The translations under genes were made by a program, and so were the position numbers. A stretch of 64,000 nt of DNA, taken from SZAS-103 sp038234715. GTDB taxonomy: Bacteria > Pseudomonadota > Gammaproteobacteria > Xanthomonadales > Xanthomonadaceae. Under the pieces are notes generated by a model, which saw only the letters and a program-made list of their open reading frames with translations, did not search any database and was not told where the DNA came from. Where the stretch lies: assembly GCA_038234715.1 (NCBI GenBank), contig JBBQTD010000009.1:39035-103034 (forward strand), read 5' to 3'. This document shows, in pieces, positions 7,479-17,034 of this stretch (position 1 is the first letter of the stretch; the number at the start of each line of letters is the position of its first letter).

Positions 7479-9911
7479 CTACTCCTCCGCAACAATCCGC
7501 AACGCGCGGATATCGCTGCGCCCCTGGTCGTCCACCGCGCGCACGCGATGCGTGCCTGGCGCACCGGCCGGCCAGAACATCGTCTCGCCAGGTGCGGACT
7601 CGCCGAGGTACGCGTCGTCCACGAACCAGAACACGTGGCGTGCGGAGGCATCGAGGGTCACCGACAGCGCGATGCGTTCTTCCTGCGCGTGGCCTCGGCG
7701 CACGCTGTACGCAGCGCCGCGCAGAGGCGAGGTGATGCGCGGCGGATCGCCATCGGCGTTCGCGACGTCGGTCGAAGCGGCAGCGCTCGCTTTGCAGATC
7801 GGCTCCGCCGGAGGCTGTCGCCGCGGCATGCCGGCCTGCGCAAACACATGCGCAAGGTCCGACGGCCAGTACTCGAAGATTTCCGCGTGGGCGGTGCTTG
7901 GATCGTAGGGCGGGCACGCGGCCAGGCCCGAGCGGTCATCGATCATCACGCGCCGATGCACGGTGCTCACGCGGATCGGCGACTTGCCGGGAATATACCA
8001 GGTCGTTGCGCGTTGCGGGCACCATGCATTCGGCAGGTCGCCGCTGGCCAGGCACACCTCGACGCGCTTGACGTGCGCGGGCATTGTCCATGCCGGTTCG
8101 CGCATACCCGGATCGCGCGCCTGCAATGCATCGACGATGCGGAAGAACAACGGCGCAGCGGCCTCGATGCCGATCAATGATGGATTGCCCTGGCCGTCGA
8201 AGTTGCCGGTCCACACGATGAGCACGTACGGGCCGACGATACCGGCGGTCCATGCGTCGCGGAAACCCCACGACGTGCCGGTTTTCCAGTACACCGGCAT
8301 GCGTGTCGGCTGGCCGCTGACCGTGTCGTCGGGACGCTGGTTCTGGCGCAACATGTCCAGCACCATGAAGCTCGCTTCGTCGCTGAGCAGTCGCACGCCC
8401 TGCGCATGCGGCGCATTGGTCGTGAAGCGCAGCGGTTGCAACACGCCGCGATTGGCGAGCATCGCGTACAGCGTCGCGAGCTCCTGCATCGTCACCTCGC
8501 CGCCGCCAAGCACGAGCGCGAGGCCGTAGTGTTTCTCGCTGGCCATGCGCGCGATGCCGGCGGACTTGAGGAATTCGTAGAAGCTCGGTGCGTTGAGCTG
8601 GGAGGCGACCCATACCGCCGGGATGTTGCGGCTGCGGATCAGTGCATCGGTCGCACTCACCGGGCCGAGGAAGCGTCCGTCGAAGTTTTCCGGGGTGAAA
8701 GGGCCGAACGAGGTCGGCACGTCACGCAGCACGGTGCGCGGATGCAGCACGCCCTGGTCCATGCCGAGTGCGTAGATGAAAGGCTTCAGGGTGGAGCCTG
8801 GAGAGCGCTTCGCCGCGGTGCCGTTGACCTGACCGGCGATCGCGCGATCGAAGTAGTCGGTCGAACCCACCAGCGCCTTGACGCCCATGTCGCGCGTATC
8901 GATCAGCAATGCGGCGGCATTGCGCACCCCACGCTCCTGCGTGTGCGCGATGTAGTCCTGCAGCTGGCGTTCGACCGCGTGCTGCAACGGCAGGTCGAGC
9001 GTGGTGTCGATACGTGGCGGAATGCGCGCGGTGATACGTTCCTCGTCCAACACCTGCTCGACGAAGTGCGGTGCCGCGAACGGGAGTTGCTGTGGCTGCC
9101 GCATCGTGAGCGGCAGCTTGAACAGCGCGTCTTCGAGTGCATCCGCCCGATGGCTGCGACGCCAGCGCGCGTACAGCCGGTTGCGCGCGTCCAGCAGCAT
9201 GCCCGATGCAGGCGCTGGATCGCCATGCGTGGCTTCCGGAGAGTGCGCTTCCGTTTGCCTGGCGTGGCGCAACCGCCGGCTCGGATCCTGCGGGATCACC
9301 GCGAGAGTCAGCGCCTCGGGCAAGGTCAGCGCACTGGCTGGCTTGCCGAAATACACCAGGCTCGCGGCGCCGACGCCTTCAATGTTGCGGCCGTACGGCG
9401 CGTAGTTGAGATAGGCCTCAAGGATGTCGTGCTTGGAATAGCGCATCTCCAGCCAGAGCGCGCGCATGACCTGGTCGGCTTTGCCGCGCGGCGTGCGCGT
9501 GTTGATGCGATACATCAACCGCGCAAGCTGCATCGTCAGTGTCGAGCCGCCCTGGCGCACCCCGCCGCGCGCATAGGTGACGAACGCGCCGCGCGCAAGG
9601 CTCACAGGATTGAAGCCCGGATGCCAGTGGAACCACTGGTCCTCGTGCAGTTGCACGCTCATCACCAGGCTGCGTGGCATCGTGTCGAGCGCGATCCATT
9701 GCCGGTACTTCTCGTCTCTGCTCAAGGTCAGCCGCAGCAGGCGACCGTGATCGTCGTAGACCGCGCTCGACCCCGGCGCATGCGCCGACAGCGGCGGACG
9801 CGGCCAGAAACGGATGCCGGCGAGCACCACCACGATCAACAGCAACGCCATCAGCCAGTTCTGCCAGCGGCGCAGAAAAGCCAGCAAGGCGTTACAGCCC
9901 GGCGCGTTCAT
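7479..9911 (-). CDS. pbpC: penicillin-binding protein 1C
   Basis: 810-residue bifunctional peptidoglycan synthase. One N-terminal membrane anchor (WLMALLLIVVVLAGI) is followed by a GT51 transglycosylase domain with EDQWFHWHPGFNP and GGSTLTMQLAR, then a transpeptidase domain with SPGSTLKPF (active Ser in SxxK) and KTGTSWGFRDAW, and the C-terminal PBP1C domain from about residue 710. The ATG at 9911 gives a normal N-terminus; upstream in-frame sequence is not PBP-like. It follows the alpha-2-macroglobulin gene by 49 bases, the usual pbpC-yfhM pairing thought to protect and repair the wall. Confidence 0.93.
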   Translation of the reverse strand: MNAPGCNALLAFLRRWQNWLMALLLIVVVLAGIRFWPRPPLSAHAPGSSAVYDDHGRLLRLTLSRDEKYRQWIALDTMPRSLVMSVQLHEDQWFHWHPGFNPVSLARGAFVTYARGGVRQGGSTLTMQLARLMYRINTRTPRGKADQVMRALWLEMRYSKHDILEAYLNYAPYGRNIEGVGAASLVYFGKPASALTLPEALTLAVIPQDPSRRLRHARQTEAHSPEATHGDPAPASGMLLDARNRLYARWRRSHRADALEDALFKLPLTMRQPQQLPFAAPHFVEQVLDEERITARIPPRIDTTLDLPLQHAVERQLQDYIAHTQERGVRNAAALLIDTRDMGVKALVGSTDYFDRAIAGQVNGTAAKRSPGSTLKPFIYALGMDQGVLHPRTVLRDVPTSFGPFTPENFDGRFLGPVSATDALIRSRNIPAVWVASQLNAPSFYEFLKSAGIARMASEKHYGLALVLGGGEVTMQELATLYAMLANRGVLQPLRFTTNAPHAQGVRLLSDEASFMVLDMLRQNQRPDDTVSGQPTRMPVYWKTGTSWGFRDAWTAGIVGPYVLIVWTGNFDGQGNPSLIGIEAAAPLFFRIVDALQARDPGMREPAWTMPAHVKRVEVCLASGDLPNAWCPQRATTWYIPGKSPIRVSTVHRRVMIDDRSGLAACPPYDPSTAHAEIFEYWPSDLAHVFAQAGMPRRQPPAEPICKASAAASTDVANADGDPPRITSPLRGAAYSVRRGHAQEERIALSVTLDASARHVFWFVDDAYLGESAPGETMFWPAGAPGTHRVRAVDDQGRSDIRALRIVAEE

Positions 9912-9960
9912 GCCGGCAATCGTCGTGTCGGTCGTCAACGCAATCGCGTCACGCGCCAAC

Positions 9961-12900
9961 TCACGGCTTGCGCACCACGGTGATCGTGCCGCCCAGCGAC
10001 TGCGCCTGCACCGTGCGGTCGTACAGGGATTCGCCATAGGCGGGCGGCACCGCATACGATCCCGCGTTGGTGGACTTGATCCGGTACACAAACTCGCGCA
10101 CGTCGCTGGTCGCCGTGCCGTAGATGACCACGCGATCGTCACGCACATCCGCGTACTGCGGAACCCACGTTGACGCTGCAATTCCCACAGGCGACTGCCA
10201 TGCCGGCGCGGCAGTCGCCACCGGCGAACTGCCGCTGTCCGCCGCGCCGCTCGCATCGGCGGCGGCATCGGCGTCCGGCTGCGCATGCGTCTCCTGCACC
10301 GCCTCGAAACCGCCAGGCAGCAGGTCGACGATCGCGACATTGCCGATGCCGTCGCCGCGGGTCGCGCGAATCTTCAGGTGCACCTGGATTTCCTGGCCGA
10401 GTGCGACGTTCGCGATCGGCTTGCCATCCGCATCGGTGTAGTCGCGGACGATCTCCAGCCCGTCCTTGCGCACCGTCGTTGGCAACGTGCGATCGAATCC
10501 GCCCTGGCTGACGCTGTACCACGTCGCCAGATCGGAATCGTTATGCACGCGCACCGCATGCGCCGAGGAATCGAAATTCCCGCGCGTCACCAGGCCGTCC
10601 GCATGCGAAATCGTCCGCGCGCTGCCATCGGCTGCGAGCTGCGCAATCGCCAATCCCTGGTCGATCGCTCCGCCCTGGCTCGAATATGCGTCCAGCGCGA
10701 GCAAGGTCATCGCCGAGGACAGGGTGTTGTACCAACCACGCTGCAACGACATCACCACGTTCTGTAGCGCTTGTGCAGGCAGGGTCTTGGCGAGGTCGGG
10801 GAAATGCCGCGCGACCAGGTACAAGGTGCCGGAATCGCGTATCAACGGATCGCTGTAGCGCTCGAAGGAATACGCGGCGTCGAACGTCGCGCGATCGAGC
10901 ACGCGCAGGGGACCGGCCATGAGCTGGTCGGCTTCGCGGTCGGCCTTCACGAGTTTCAAGCTCGCAGCGACATAGGCCGCTGCCGTATCGTCCTTCCATT
11001 CGGCCGCATGGCGTTCCTGCAGGCGCTGGCGCACCGCGGCAAGTTGGCTGGTCATCACCTTGCCCTGGCGCGTCAGCAGGTACACCGCGAAGGCGCGCTC
11101 GCGCAAGCCAGGCAGCGTGCTGTCGCTGTCGTCCGCGGCGAGTTGCATGAGGTAGCCATTCGCGCGATCGAGCAGGTCGGCTGGCACCGCATGGCCGCGT
11201 TCCTTCGCCTCCAGCAGGAACTGCACCGCATATGCCGAAATGTAGCGCTCGGACACTGGCGTCGCCGTCCACAGACCGAAACCGCCTTCGGCATTCTGCC
11301 GCGAACGCAGCACCGTCAACACCGCATCGAAGCGCGCGGTGGGCGTGACGTCCTTCATGCCGACGATCTGGCCGCCGAACTCGGGATGCTGCTCGAACAC
11401 CAGCGCAGGCATCGCCTGGCTCAGCAACTGCTCGGTGCATTCGTGCGGAAAATTCGCGAGGTAGACCGCGAGCCCGCGCGCGAGTATCAGCGGCACATGC
11501 GAAGCAGCCGCATCGCGCTGCGCATGCTGGTCGTACAACGTGCGCAACGGCTTGATGTCGACGTTGCCCTTGCCCAGGCTGCCGAGCGTGACTTCGGTGC
11601 GATACGGTACCGCCGGGCGCACCGACATCTGCTGCGTCAGCTTCGCGGCATGCGCGCCGCTGCTCGCGGTGAACACCAGGGTTGCCGGGCCGGGGTTGGG
11701 TTTCGCCCGCAGGTGAAACAGCACGACGCCTTCGCTGCGCTCGGCGAGGTTGACGCTTTGCATGGCGCCGCCAACGGCTTCGAGTTGCGCAGACAATGCG
11801 AGTTGCACGCTCACGGGTACCGATTTGCCACCGAGCCCCGTCAGGTTGTTCGCGACACCGACGCTGACCTCGAACGCATCGCCGGGCGCCACCACCGATG
11901 GAATGTTCGGCGACAACACGAAGTCGCCACGCACCGTGGTCGCGCCTTCGAACGTGCCGATCTTTCCGGCAGATACCGAAACCGCCATCACCCGCAGCTT
12001 GCCGTTGAAATCCTCGGGAACGGTCCAGGTCAGATCCTTCTCGCCGGTCACGTCCACCAACCCGGACCAGTACGCCACCGGCGGCGCGTGCTTCTTGCGG
12101 AACGGATTGAGGAAGCGGCCGATCATGTTGTCGGCATCGCCACCCGGCGACGCCATCGCCGCCAGGCGCGTGAACTCGGGCAGGATCAGGTCCAGGATCT
12201 GCGTGGTCTGCACTTCGAGCATGCGCTTGCGGAAGAAGAAGTCGAGCGGATCTGCGAGCTTGTAGTGCGCGACCTGCAGGATGCCCTCGTCCACCACGAA
12301 CACCGCGACGCGCGCGGGCTCGGCGGTCTTGACTTTCATGTGCAAGACCTGGCCGGGCTTCATCAGCGCGGGCGTGTCGACGCTTACCGCCATCTTGCGC
12401 GCGTTGCGGTTCACCGAGAACGGCACGATGCCGTAACTCAGCGGACTCATGAAGATCGCGTCCGACGACGGATCGCGGATGAACTGCACGTTGATGTAAC
12501 CGTTGCCCTCGAAGTCCGCAGGCACCTTGATCTTCTGCACCGACGCCGTGGTGGTCGCGCTGAACCATGCGTGCGCATACACGTGGTCACGTTCGATCGT
12601 GATCAACCCGCTGCCCGCGTACGGCGCACGGACCGCGACTTCGATCATTTCGCCCGGCGAATAGTCTTGTTTCGACAATGCGAGCTGCAGCTCGTCGTTG
12701 CGTTCGAGCGAACGCGACAGGTTCGCAGCGCCCGCGACCGAGTACTCGATCCGGTTGAGTTCGTCGCCGTGCGCATTCTTCACCACCCAGGCGAAATTGC
12801 CCGGCGTCGTCGTCACCAGTGGAACCTGCATGCCGGTGTCCGGAATCGCCAGTGGCGACGCACTGATCGGCACCTCTTTCAGGCGCGACTCGTACTTGTA

Positions 12901-15900
12901 CACGCCCGAGTCCTGCTTGGTCAAGATCGAGACATAGCGACGTTCCACGAGTGCGGCCGTAAGTCCGGACGCCGCGGTCTTGTTTGCGCGCGGATCGATC
13001 GCGACGACGCTGACCACGCGCTTGGCGCCGCGGCTGATGTAGTCCAGGTCGCCATCGATCTTGGTGCCGACCAGATAGTCGAGCGACGACACCATGCTCA
13101 CCGTTTCGGCCGCGACGCTGCGACCGCCTTCTGCCTCGTAACCCTTGCCGAGGAAGTCCAGTCGATAGGTAGAGCTGCCGTATTTCTTCAGGTCCAGCAG
13201 GTACACGACGTCTCCATTCGCGTCGGTGCTCTTGTCGCCGAGCGGCTCGCTGTAGCTTTCCTTGGCGTGCTGCGGATCGTAGAAGCGAAAGTCCGGGTAG
13301 CTGTGGAACGCAGGGAACACCGGTTGCAAGGTCAGCGTCGCTTCGACCCGGCGATTCTGCGCGGGGGTGCCGAACAGGTTTTGCAGCGAGAATTTCACCG
13401 ACAGCGCGTCGGGCTTCACCCAGCCTTCGGTCACCGGTTGCGACAATGTCGCAGTCGCCTTCATGCGATCGGGCAGGAATTCCTTGACCTGCACGGTCGT
13501 CGAACCGAGCGTCTGGTTCTCACCGGTGGCCTTGACCAGCGAGAGGTTGATCGTCCAGGTTCCGGTCGGCGCGCTTTCCTGCGGGGTGTAGCTGATTTCC
13601 TCGAAACCCACCGCCCCGAGCTTGAGCTTGCTGCGTTGCACGCTCAGGCCGCGTGGATCGGTGATTTCGACTTCGAGCGGCACGCCAACCAATGGCTTGG
13701 TCCAGTCCACCGCGCGCACGATCATGCCGATATGAAAGGTATCTCCAGGTCTGTAAAGGCCGCGATCGGAGAACAGGTCGGCGCTGAGTTGCCCGGAATC
13801 CTTCGAGTTGCGGACTCCACCGATATCGAACCGCGAGAAATCGAGCTTGCGATCGGAACCCGCGAATGGCAGGAACGACAGGTCGTCGCCGAGACGCACG
13901 ATGAACAGCGCAGGCTGCTTCTCGCGCTTGAATGCATCGAGCGCATCCAGATGCACCTGTCCGTCGGCGTTGCTGGCCTGGCTGACCAGGGTCTGTCCGT
14001 TCTTGCCGATCACTTCGACCTGCGCGCCCGCCACCGGACGACCGCCGTGGATCGATTGCACGAAGACGTCGTAGCTGCCGTCGAGCGATTTCTTCGCGAT
14101 CAGGCCCAGGTCGGTGACAACGACAAGGCGCGCATCGCCAACCTTGTCGGCATTGGTGTCGCCGCTGCTGCTATCGTCGCCGCCTTCGCTGTCAGTGCCT
14201 TCGTCGCCCGCCGCGGCTGCATCTCCCGCGCTGTCGTCGGCCGCGTCTCTGGCACTGCTCGAGGCTTTCTTTTTGGCGTCCTTCGGATCGAACGCGGACA
14301 GCTTCAGCAGGAATACGCCGTGCTTGCCGTGCTGGTCCAGGTACTTGCCGAGGTCCACACCTTCGTAGTGCGCCTCGCCCGGCCCCTGCTTTGGGAATGC
14401 GACGTCCTGCACAAACCGTTCGGTGATCTGGTCGGGAGACAGCGCACCCAATTCGGGTTTCGCATAGCTGCCCTGGTTGAACGTGACCAGGTGCTGCAAC
14501 TGGTCGGGGAGCACGCGCGCTATCTCGACCTCCATTCCCGGCATGTTGCGCGATACCACGCCGATGCGCTTGTCCCCATTGAGCGAAAGCAGCGCACCAT
14601 CGGCCATGAAGCGCAGCAGTTTCGGATAGTCCGGCACCGCGACGGTGTTCGACGAACTCTTGCCGAGGATGTAACCGCCGAACGAACGCAGGCCCTTGTC
14701 GACCTGCACGTAGATGAAGCGATGCGGATCGGCGTGATACTTGAAGCTGTGCAGTTCGATGTAGTCGCGTTCGGCCGCGATCGGTTCGAGCTCGAGCTTC
14801 TGCGACTGCTTGAGCAGGGCCTCGCCGATAGTGGTGCCCGACCAGTCGAACGGTTCGGTGCGTTCGGCCTTCGGGGTTTCGGGGTTGTAGACGGGCAGCA
14901 GCCACGCGTGCACTGCGCCGCTGACATCCTTCTCGCCGACCGCCTGCGACATCTCCAGCACCAGCACCTGCTCGGGCTCGAAGCGCGCGTTGTCGACCAG
15001 CGTCGCATCGACGCTCGCAACCTTCAGGCTGTACAGGCCCGGCACCGCGACTTCGCCCGCAACCGCCTCGTTGGTGCCCGGTCCGCCGCGCGACGAACGC
15101 ACGCCCTTGTCGATCGCGACATGCAGCTGGGTATCGTCCCTGGGCAGCGCCAGTGGCTCGGAATGCACGAACGCGACGAGCTTGCGTGCGTCGTAGTTCA
15201 CCGCGAACTTGCGCGCCTCGAGCAGGCCGATCGCATTCTCCAGGTTCAACGAGACGCGCTTCTCGAATTCCAGTGGATCGACCGGGTGGCTGAAGTGCAC
15301 CTCGGTGATGGTCTTCTTCAGCGCAGCGTCTTCCGGATCCTGATAGAACTCGCTCTTGGCGATCTTCAGCGTGAACGCCGCGCTGTCGAACTCGAAATCG
15401 CCCTTGTCCACCAGCACGTGCGGCGCAAACATCTTCTTCGGGGCGAATTCGACCGCGTAGTGCTGCGCGATCGGCCAGTCATCGTCCGGCTGGAACGTCA
15501 GCTCGCGGTCGTTGCTCCATTTCCAGTGCCCGGCCAGCGCCGGCTCGATGCGCACACCGTCTCCGGCGTCCTTGCCGACGCGCTCGATGGGCGCGACCGA
15601 CCCTGCGAAACGCACCAGCAGCGGATGCACGATGGGCTTGTCGTGGCTGTAGTCGGTCACCGCCGGCGCAGTCACGTTGAACGAGATCAGGGTGGGCTCG
15701 GGCGGGTGCGGGCGATCGCGATACCAGCGGTAACCGTAGTAGCCGGCAAGCACAGCCAGCGACAGCATGATAACGATGGCCGCCGTACGCCTGGGCCGCT
15801 GGTTCGCAACGGCGATTCCATTTTGCAGGCGCGCGCGCGCGGCGGGCAGCCATTGCGGCGTCTGCCACGAAACATGGACCCCGAACACCGCCTGGAACAA

Positions 15901-15972
15901 ATCGCTGATCGCGCCCCAGATGCCGAGCACGATCTGTAGCGGAAGGCGCAGCAGCGCCTCAAGCAAGCCCAT
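9961..15972 (-). CDS. bacterial alpha-2-macroglobulin (YfhM-like)
   Basis: 2003 residues, longer than the roughly 1650 of E. coli YfhM. A signal-anchor (AAIVIMLSLAVLAGYYGY) replaces the usual lipobox, so it is held in the inner membrane facing the periplasm. The macroglobulin-like repeats are followed by the thioester motif HECTEQLL, with the reactive Cys at about residue 1512. It would trap proteases that breach the outer membrane, working with PBP1C. An acidic, Ser/Asp/Gly-rich low-complexity insertion lies about residues 560-610. GGGGATCGCC before the ATG at 15972 decides the start over an upstream one at 16020. Confidence 0.9.
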   Translation of the reverse strand: MGLLEALLRLPLQIVLGIWGAISDLFQAVFGVHVSWQTPQWLPAARARLQNGIAVANQRPRRTAAIVIMLSLAVLAGYYGYRWYRDRPHPPEPTLISFNVTAPAVTDYSHDKPIVHPLLVRFAGSVAPIERVGKDAGDGVRIEPALAGHWKWSNDRELTFQPDDDWPIAQHYAVEFAPKKMFAPHVLVDKGDFEFDSAAFTLKIAKSEFYQDPEDAALKKTITEVHFSHPVDPLEFEKRVSLNLENAIGLLEARKFAVNYDARKLVAFVHSEPLALPRDDTQLHVAIDKGVRSSRGGPGTNEAVAGEVAVPGLYSLKVASVDATLVDNARFEPEQVLVLEMSQAVGEKDVSGAVHAWLLPVYNPETPKAERTEPFDWSGTTIGEALLKQSQKLELEPIAAERDYIELHSFKYHADPHRFIYVQVDKGLRSFGGYILGKSSSNTVAVPDYPKLLRFMADGALLSLNGDKRIGVVSRNMPGMEVEIARVLPDQLQHLVTFNQGSYAKPELGALSPDQITERFVQDVAFPKQGPGEAHYEGVDLGKYLDQHGKHGVFLLKLSAFDPKDAKKKASSSARDAADDSAGDAAAAGDEGTDSEGGDDSSSGDTNADKVGDARLVVVTDLGLIAKKSLDGSYDVFVQSIHGGRPVAGAQVEVIGKNGQTLVSQASNADGQVHLDALDAFKREKQPALFIVRLGDDLSFLPFAGSDRKLDFSRFDIGGVRNSKDSGQLSADLFSDRGLYRPGDTFHIGMIVRAVDWTKPLVGVPLEVEITDPRGLSVQRSKLKLGAVGFEEISYTPQESAPTGTWTINLSLVKATGENQTLGSTTVQVKEFLPDRMKATATLSQPVTEGWVKPDALSVKFSLQNLFGTPAQNRRVEATLTLQPVFPAFHSYPDFRFYDPQHAKESYSEPLGDKSTDANGDVVYLLDLKKYGSSTYRLDFLGKGYEAEGGRSVAAETVSMVSSLDYLVGTKIDGDLDYISRGAKRVVSVVAIDPRANKTAASGLTAALVERRYVSILTKQDSGVYKYESRLKEVPISASPLAIPDTGMQVPLVTTTPGNFAWVVKNAHGDELNRIEYSVAGAANLSRSLERNDELQLALSKQDYSPGEMIEVAVRAPYAGSGLITIERDHVYAHAWFSATTTASVQKIKVPADFEGNGYINVQFIRDPSSDAIFMSPLSYGIVPFSVNRNARKMAVSVDTPALMKPGQVLHMKVKTAEPARVAVFVVDEGILQVAHYKLADPLDFFFRKRMLEVQTTQILDLILPEFTRLAAMASPGGDADNMIGRFLNPFRKKHAPPVAYWSGLVDVTGEKDLTWTVPEDFNGKLRVMAVSVSAGKIGTFEGATTVRGDFVLSPNIPSVVAPGDAFEVSVGVANNLTGLGGKSVPVSVQLALSAQLEAVGGAMQSVNLAERSEGVVLFHLRAKPNPGPATLVFTASSGAHAAKLTQQMSVRPAVPYRTEVTLGSLGKGNVDIKPLRTLYDQHAQRDAAASHVPLILARGLAVYLANFPHECTEQLLSQAMPALVFEQHPEFGGQIVGMKDVTPTARFDAVLTVLRSRQNAEGGFGLWTATPVSERYISAYAVQFLLEAKERGHAVPADLLDRANGYLMQLAADDSDSTLPGLRERAFAVYLLTRQGKVMTSQLAAVRQRLQERHAAEWKDDTAAAYVAASLKLVKADREADQLMAGPLRVLDRATFDAAYSFERYSDPLIRDSGTLYLVARHFPDLAKTLPAQALQNVVMSLQRGWYNTLSSAMTLLALDAYSSQGGAIDQGLAIAQLAADGSARTISHADGLVTRGNFDSSAHAVRVHNDSDLATWYSVSQGGFDRTLPTTVRKDGLEIVRDYTDADGKPIANVALGQEIQVHLKIRATRGDGIGNVAIVDLLPGGFEAVQETHAQPDADAAADASGAADSGSSPVATAAPAWQSPVGIAASTWVPQYADVRDDRVVIYGTATSDVREFVYRIKSTNAGSYAVPPAYGESLYDRTVQAQSLGGTITVVRKP

Positions 15973-16316
15973 TGGCGATCCCCGGAAAACGCTGAACGAA
16001 ACCTGGCGCCGCGCGACCATGTGCCCGGTCGCGCCCCGTCGCCATCGTTCCGCACTGCGGTCGCGGACGCAAGCGGCTTGTGCTGGAGTTTCTTTTCACC
16101 AGCGGATGAGCGCAGCGCCCCGACCGGGCCGTCGATCGCCACCGGGCTGCAAGTGTCGCGTTGAAAAACAAGCGAGGTGCGCCACGAGGGCAGTCATGGG
16201 CCCGGCGTATTCAGGCCTGCCCGTATCGAAAACCGGCTGTCCTGTTTGCACCGGACATTGGGCGCAGGGGCGATCCAGGCACCGCATCGCGCCATGAATC
16301 TATAAACTCTGCACGC
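15973..16316. other. intergenic region between alpha-2-macroglobulin and the 199-aa protein
   Basis: 344 bases separating divergent genes. No convincing ORF, hairpin or repeat was seen. A TATAAA box at 16302-16307 lies just upstream of the plus-strand ATG at 16317 and could be a -10 element giving a very short leader; no good -35 was found. Confidence 0.3.
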
Positions 16317-16916
16317 ATGCCGCGTTGGTTATGGATACTACTTGCCGTCGGAGTGATCGGTTGGCTGGCTTCGCCACCGATGCACTTCGCGCGCGCGCGC
16401 GCTCCCGGAATGCTGGTTGCCAATGCGCCCGAGCAACACGATCTCGATCACGCCGCAACATTCCAGGACAAGGATTTCACGATCACGCCGCTGGCGGATT
16501 TCAGCCTCACCGCCCGCGTGCTTTCGCGCGCCGACTACAACTACGACCCCACGTCGTCGATCTCACCCACCGACCTTGCGATGGGATGGGGCCGGATGTC
16601 GGACAGCACGGTGCTGGCCAAGCTCGACATCAGCCAGTCCAGCCGCTGGTACACCTACCGATGGGGCGCCGACGGCCCGCCGATCCCGCAGGACGAAATT
16701 ATCCGCTCCAGCGCCAACATGCACATGTTGCCAGCCGACGATATGGTCCGCGCAGAGCTCAAGCAGGTCCGTCCCGGGGATGTGGTGCACCTGGAGGGCC
16801 AGCTCATCGAGGCGCACAGCGCGAACGGGGGCGTCTGGCGCAGTTCGATGACCCGCGACGACTCGGGTAACGGCGCGTGCGAAGTGGTCTATGTGCGCAG
16901 CCTGGTGGTGATGTGA
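16317..16916 (+). CDS. conserved-looking membrane-anchored protein of unknown function
   Basis: 199 residues. One N-terminal membrane segment (LWILLAVGVIGWLASPP) with the remainder probably periplasmic. The body has an ordered look with LAMGWGRMSDSTVLAKLDISQSS and a late segment RSSMTRDDSGNGACEVVYV, but I do not recognise a named domain. PGDVVHLEGQLIEA suggests a small beta-barrel or OB-like strand pattern. The ATG at 16317 is the only start compatible with a normal signal-anchor. Divergent from alpha-2-macroglobulin and followed by a perfect palindrome and an ArnT-like transferase. Confidence 0.7.
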   Translation: MPRWLWILLAVGVIGWLASPPMHFARARAPGMLVANAPEQHDLDHAATFQDKDFTITPLADFSLTARVLSRADYNYDPTSSISPTDLAMGWGRMSDSTVLAKLDISQSSRWYTYRWGADGPPIPQDEIIRSSANMHMLPADDMVRAELKQVRPGDVVHLEGQLIEAHSANGGVWRSSMTRDDSGNGACEVVYVRSLVVM

Positions 16917-16940
16917 AGCGCATCGATCGGATTGGGGATG

Positions 16941-16973
16941 GTCTGAACAAGTCCGTCCTGGACTTGTTCAGAC
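16941..16973. repeat. perfect 14-bp extragenic palindrome
   Basis: GTCTGAACAAGTCC and its exact complement GGACTTGTTCAGAC flank a 5-base loop. No T-run follows, so it is not a plain terminator. The arm shares CTGAACAAG with the hairpin at 50790-50813, which suggests a dispersed repeat family of this genome. Confidence 0.65.
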
Positions 16974-17034
16974 GCATGGGGACGCCTGCCCCAATGGACA
17001 TCTTCCCGATCGACATCGCCGTGATGGGATCAGC

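Noticed and set aside
8406..9983. 525-codon plus-strand frame opposite pbpC
   Set aside because: Antisense shadow of pbpC with no domain or ribosome site.
10771..15939. A 1722-codon open frame on the plus strand
   Set aside because: It is exactly antisense to the alpha-2-macroglobulin gene, has His/Arg/Asp-rich sequence without domains, and is a by-product of strong GC third-position bias.
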